Below are positions 5,072 to 6,497 of a stretch of DNA of 6,497 nt, in pieces (the stretch's first letter is position 1; each line of letters starts with the position of its first letter). This DNA is from Deltaproteobacteria bacterium. GTDB lineage: Bacteria > Desulfobacterota > Binatia > UBA9968. The position numbers and the translations under genes are program-made. Location: positions 1-6,497 of the forward strand of contig JAERMN010000375.1 of assembly GCA_016844625.1 (NCBI GenBank). Reading direction: 5' to 3'. A model generated the notes under the pieces. The model did no database searches, was not told the origin of the DNA, and worked only from the letters and a program-made list of their open reading frames with translations.

Positions 5072-5351
5072 TGTTCCACCTCGCTATGTCGCGTTGGAAG
5101 TCAGCAATCAGCTTGTCGGGCGTGGCGAAGGCATACTTTCCATTCTTGCTACCGTAATGACGATGGTCGCCCTTTCCTGTCTCGTTGTCGTAGCGCAGGA
5201 CGCACTGGCCCTCCACCACGTAGGCGAGTCGATACTTGTAAACATGGCTTGATCCCTTGAGCGGCTTTGGGATCTGCCAAAGAACAATCTCAGCGAAGGC
5301 GGTCTCGGAATACGCGACACGGGTATGAACAAGCTCAAGCGCCTTTGGGTT
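5052..5351 (-). pseudogene. TumE-like (DUF6516) toxin reading frame without a start codon
   Basis: The minus-strand frame open from 5351 (just after an in-frame TAG at 5352-5354) to TGA at 5052-5054 gives 99 residues that look like a nearly full TumE/DUF6516 toxin: AFAEIVLWQIPKPLKGSSH (18-36), YKYRLAYVVEG, VLRYDNETGKGDHRH (51-65), YAFATPDKLIADF. The family usually begins with Met-Lys-Ala just ahead of the first strand. Here the matching place reads Pro-Lys-Ala (codons CCA AAG GCG), and no ATG, GTG or TTG occurs in frame until GTG at residue 45, which would remove half the protein. TumE proteins are toxins of a type II toxin-antitoxin system. The gene therefore seems silenced by loss of its start, or the base calls are wrong there. 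The 20-base overlap with the antitoxin gene is kept. Confidence 0.72.
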
Positions 5352-5373
5352 CTAGCGCGTGCGTTTCACCCGC

Positions 5374-5395
5374 AAAAAGGCGCCGTTAAGCGCCT
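5374..5395 (-). terminator. Small intrinsic terminator upstream of the toxin frame
   Basis: On the minus strand GGCGC (5394-5390) pairs with GCGCC (5383-5379) around TTAACG, followed by TTTTT (5378-5374); an outer A-T pair extends the stem. It would stop transcription coming from the racemase-superfamily gene before it reaches the toxin-antitoxin pair. No promoter for the toxin frame is obvious between it and 5351. Confidence 0.6.
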
Positions 5396-5453
5396 AGGCC
5401 ACACCCATTCTGCAATCTTATGTCACCGGATCAATAGGTTGCGAAGGTCCGAC

Positions 5454-5478
5454 CCGGTGCTCAGCGCCGGTGCTCAGC
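5454..5478 (+). repeat. Two-copy 12-base direct repeat
   Basis: CCGGTGCTCAGC occurs at 5454-5465 and again at 5467-5478, one base apart. It lies in the non-coding stretch 5396-5507, which shows no gene on either strand. Probably a local slippage duplication. Confidence 0.6.
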
Positions 5479-5507
5479 CGTTGCGGCTTTGTTGGTTTGC
5501 GAAGCAA

Positions 5508-5533
5508 AATTAATTTCTGTTGGGAAATTAATT
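5508..5533 (-). terminator. AT-rich terminator overlapping the stop of the racemase-superfamily gene
   Basis: Bases 5508-5517 and 5524-5533 are perfect 10-base inverted repeats around a 6-base loop. On the minus strand the stem ends in AATT followed directly by TT, giving a short U-run. The stem contains the TAA stop codon (5528-5530). Its weak A-T pairs make it a modest terminator, backed up by the GC-rich one at 5374-5395. Confidence 0.55.
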
Positions 5534-6253
5534 CACCAACGATGCCATCAAGCGCCCGTATCCAGCGACAGATTGTTTTACTTTCGCCATCTTCAAAGCG
5601 TGCCAGATGTAGGCTTGGCAGCTCGTCACCACCGGCTTGCCGATTTCTCGCTCCAGTAAGTCAACGTCCGTGATCGTCGGCCAGCGCGGGCAGGGGACGA
5701 AGACGCCGTCGGCGTCTTGGGCTTGTTCATAAAGCCGCTTGGCGATCTTGTAGGCGGCGTGCTCGTCCATGTCGGTGAGGTCGGCGTTTTTTCGTACTCC
5801 ATAGCCCTGAATTTTCAGTACTTTGAAGCCGGAGGCTTCGAGAAAAACTTTCATGCGATCGTTGAGCGTGTCTTCGTGCGGCGTGGCGACGACGAGTTTC
5901 TTGATGCCGAGCGACTTGAGCGCTTCGACCTCGCCGGTAATGCCGGGGGAAACCGGCACGCCGTACTTGTCGCTTAGACGCTTGCCCATTTCCGTGTCGC
6001 TGCCGTAGCCAAGTTTGGTAAACAGCGGTGAGCCGCCGATGATCACCGAGTCGCATTTGTTGTCGACCAGATCGGCGGCCGCTTCTTCGATCCGTTGCAG
6101 TTGGCGCTCCATGTCGGCATCGACTAACTGTCGAATCGTTCCAGTGCTGTTCAATATCATGAAGCCCGCGGGCATCATTTGATAGAATTCATAAACCAAA
6201 GTGTCGCCGCGCGACGGTGCGACGTGTCCAATTCTTACTCTCCAACCATACAT
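5528..6253 (-). CDS. Asp/Glu racemase superfamily enzyme, arylmalonate decarboxylase / maleate isomerase type
   Basis: A 241-residue single-domain protein of the cytosolic, cofactor-free Asp/Glu racemase superfamily, the length of arylmalonate decarboxylases and maleate isomerases (about 240-250). The N-terminal lobe has GHVAPSRGDT (9-18) and VIIGGSPLF (70-78); the C-terminal lobe has GVFVPCPRWPT (183-193). The N-lobe catalytic cysteine of racemases and maleate isomerases is replaced by G73-G74, while the C-lobe cysteine, C188, is kept. This glycine/cysteine pattern is that of arylmalonate decarboxylase, which decarboxylates substituted malonates. The residues around it differ from the decarboxylase (S75-P76, H126, P189), so the substrate is uncertain. 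AAGGAGG on the minus strand (6268-6262), 8 bases from ATG 6253, fixes the start. A short-chain dehydrogenase gene ends 105 bases upstream on the same strand, suggesting a shared catabolic role. Confidence 0.83.
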   Translation of the reverse strand: MYGWRVRIGHVAPSRGDTLVYEFYQMMPAGFMILNSTGTIRQLVDADMERQLQRIEEAAADLVDNKCDSVIIGGSPLFTKLGYGSDTEMGKRLSDKYGVPVSPGITGEVEALKSLGIKKLVVATPHEDTLNDRMKVFLEASGFKVLKIQGYGVRKNADLTDMDEHAAYKIAKRLYEQAQDADGVFVPCPRWPTITDVDLLEREIGKPVVTSCQAYIWHALKMAKVKQSVAGYGRLMASLVN

Positions 6254-6277
6254 TCTCTTTTCCTCCTTCGTCGGTTG

Positions 6278-6288
6278 TTCAAGGTTCC
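6278..6288 (+). repeat. Second copy of the TTCAAGGTTCC intergenic string
   Basis: This 11-base string is identical to 1756-1766. Both copies lie in non-coding gaps that also carry short low-complexity repeats, which suggests a shared dispersed repeat rather than chance, though 11 bases is short. Confidence 0.4.
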
Positions 6289-6312
6289 GAATTCAACGTC
6301 TATCCGAAACGG

Positions 6313-6348
6313 CTTGAACGGTTTGAACGACTTGAACAGCTTGAACGA
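6313..6348 (+). repeat. TTGAAC tandem repeat, 9-base unit, four copies
   Basis: Four units of TTGAAC plus three variable bases stand in a row just downstream of the dehydrogenase stop (on the minus strand: GTTCAA plus three). They fill much of the gap between the two minus-strand genes. The 9-base period keeps a reading frame open by chance, but no gene is supported. It may be a dispersed intergenic repeat or a slippage-prone tract. Confidence 0.75.
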
Positions 6349-6358
6349 GTTCGCGGCC

Positions 6359-6497
6359 TCACCAATTCAACCACGCGCCGTTCACGTGGATCGTTTGGCC
6401 GGTGATGTAGTTGTTTTCATCTTGGACTAAAAAGATCGCCGCGCTGGCGATATTTTCCGGCTTGCCGGCATGGCCCATGGGGATTTGCGCTTCGGCC
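6359..6497 (-). CDS. Short-chain dehydrogenase/reductase (FabG-like), C-terminal fragment
   Basis: The last 45 codons of a gene that enters from the right edge, ending at TGA (6361-6359 on the minus strand). The residues IPMGHAGKPENIASAAIFLVQDE, then YITGQTIHVNGAW, are the standard C-terminus of classical short-chain dehydrogenases: the 'P.gR.g.pediA.av.FL.sd.a..iTGq.i.vdGG' block, here with N-G-A-W in place of D-G-G. The catalytic and nucleotide-binding motifs lie outside the window. The family reduces or oxidises carbonyl and hydroxyl groups with NAD(P)H in the cytosol. It precedes the arylmalonate-decarboxylase-like gene on the same strand with a 105-base gap, so the two may be cotranscribed. 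It differs clearly from the dehydrogenase fragment at the left edge and is not a duplicate of it. Confidence 0.88.
   Translation of the reverse strand, partial: AEAQIPMGHAGKPENIASAAIFLVQDENNYITGQTIHVNGAWLNW

Noticed and set aside
4681..5394. An integron gene cassette around the toxin-antitoxin pair (GTTAAGC at 5385-5391 and GTTAGCC on the minus strand at 4690-4684 resemble attC core sites)
   Set aside because: No complete attC with paired R''/L'' and L'/R' arms could be assembled at either end. GTTAGCC breaks the GTTRRRY rule, and GTTAAGC is explained by a terminator loop.
5325..5513. A plus-strand 62-residue reading frame rich in Arg, Leu and Pro
   Set aside because: No family resemblance; it runs antisense to the toxin frame and then through a terminator and a direct repeat.
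6179..6430. A plus-strand 83-residue reading frame across the repeat
   Set aside because: It is kept open by the 9-base repeat and runs antisense to two well-supported genes.
1..6497. CRISPR array, tRNA, rRNA, insertion sequence or prophage genes
   Set aside because: No spaced direct repeats of CRISPR size, no cloverleaf or ribosomal RNA signature, and no transposase, integrase or phage protein in any frame.

Overview
The window reads as bacterial chromosome from an environmental, probably uncultured lineage of moderate GC. Single-gene substrate-binding proteins of the NMT1/THI5 type, short-chain dehydrogenases, an arylmalonate-decarboxylase-like enzyme, DUF4197 and short CGAAA/TTGAAC intergenic repeats together are reminiscent of Desulfobacterota/Binatota/Tectomicrobia-like metagenomic genomes. 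That placement is an inference from gene content. No rRNA, tRNA, CRISPR array, transposase or phage gene was seen.

Layout, plus strand (1-4610): the C-terminus of a short-chain dehydrogenase overlaps a VanZ-like membrane protein by one base. A secreted ABC-type substrate-binding protein follows, with a plausible sigma70-type promoter. A 200-base intergenic stretch then carries CGAAA repeats and a 20-bp perfect palindrome. Next comes a peroxiredoxin-like gene (1902-2405) whose catalytic cysteine codon is an in-frame TGA, followed by a bacterial-SECIS-like hairpin; I read it as a selenoprotein. A BolA-family gene and a CGFS monothiol glutaredoxin form a two-gene unit closed by a strong intrinsic terminator. 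A TPR lipoprotein and a secreted DUF4197 protein complete this half, which ends at a second strong terminator.

Layout, minus strand (4724-6497): reading right to left, the C-terminus of a second short-chain dehydrogenase, a TTGAAC tandem repeat, and an Asp/Glu-racemase-superfamily enzyme (single catalytic cysteine, arylmalonate decarboxylase type) with a terminator over its stop codon. A second small terminator follows, then a TumE-like toxin reading frame with no usable start codon, overlapping by 20 bases an intact TumA-like winged-helix antitoxin.

Functionally, the centre is a redox and iron-sulfur block: a Sec-containing thiol peroxidase-like protein beside the BolA/Grx4 [2Fe-2S] partner pair. 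The selenoprotein is the strongest finding. An ordinary gene caller would split or truncate it, and it implies that the host has the SelA/SelB/SelC/SelD machinery elsewhere. The toxin frame with a lost start next to an intact antitoxin is the second most interesting observation.
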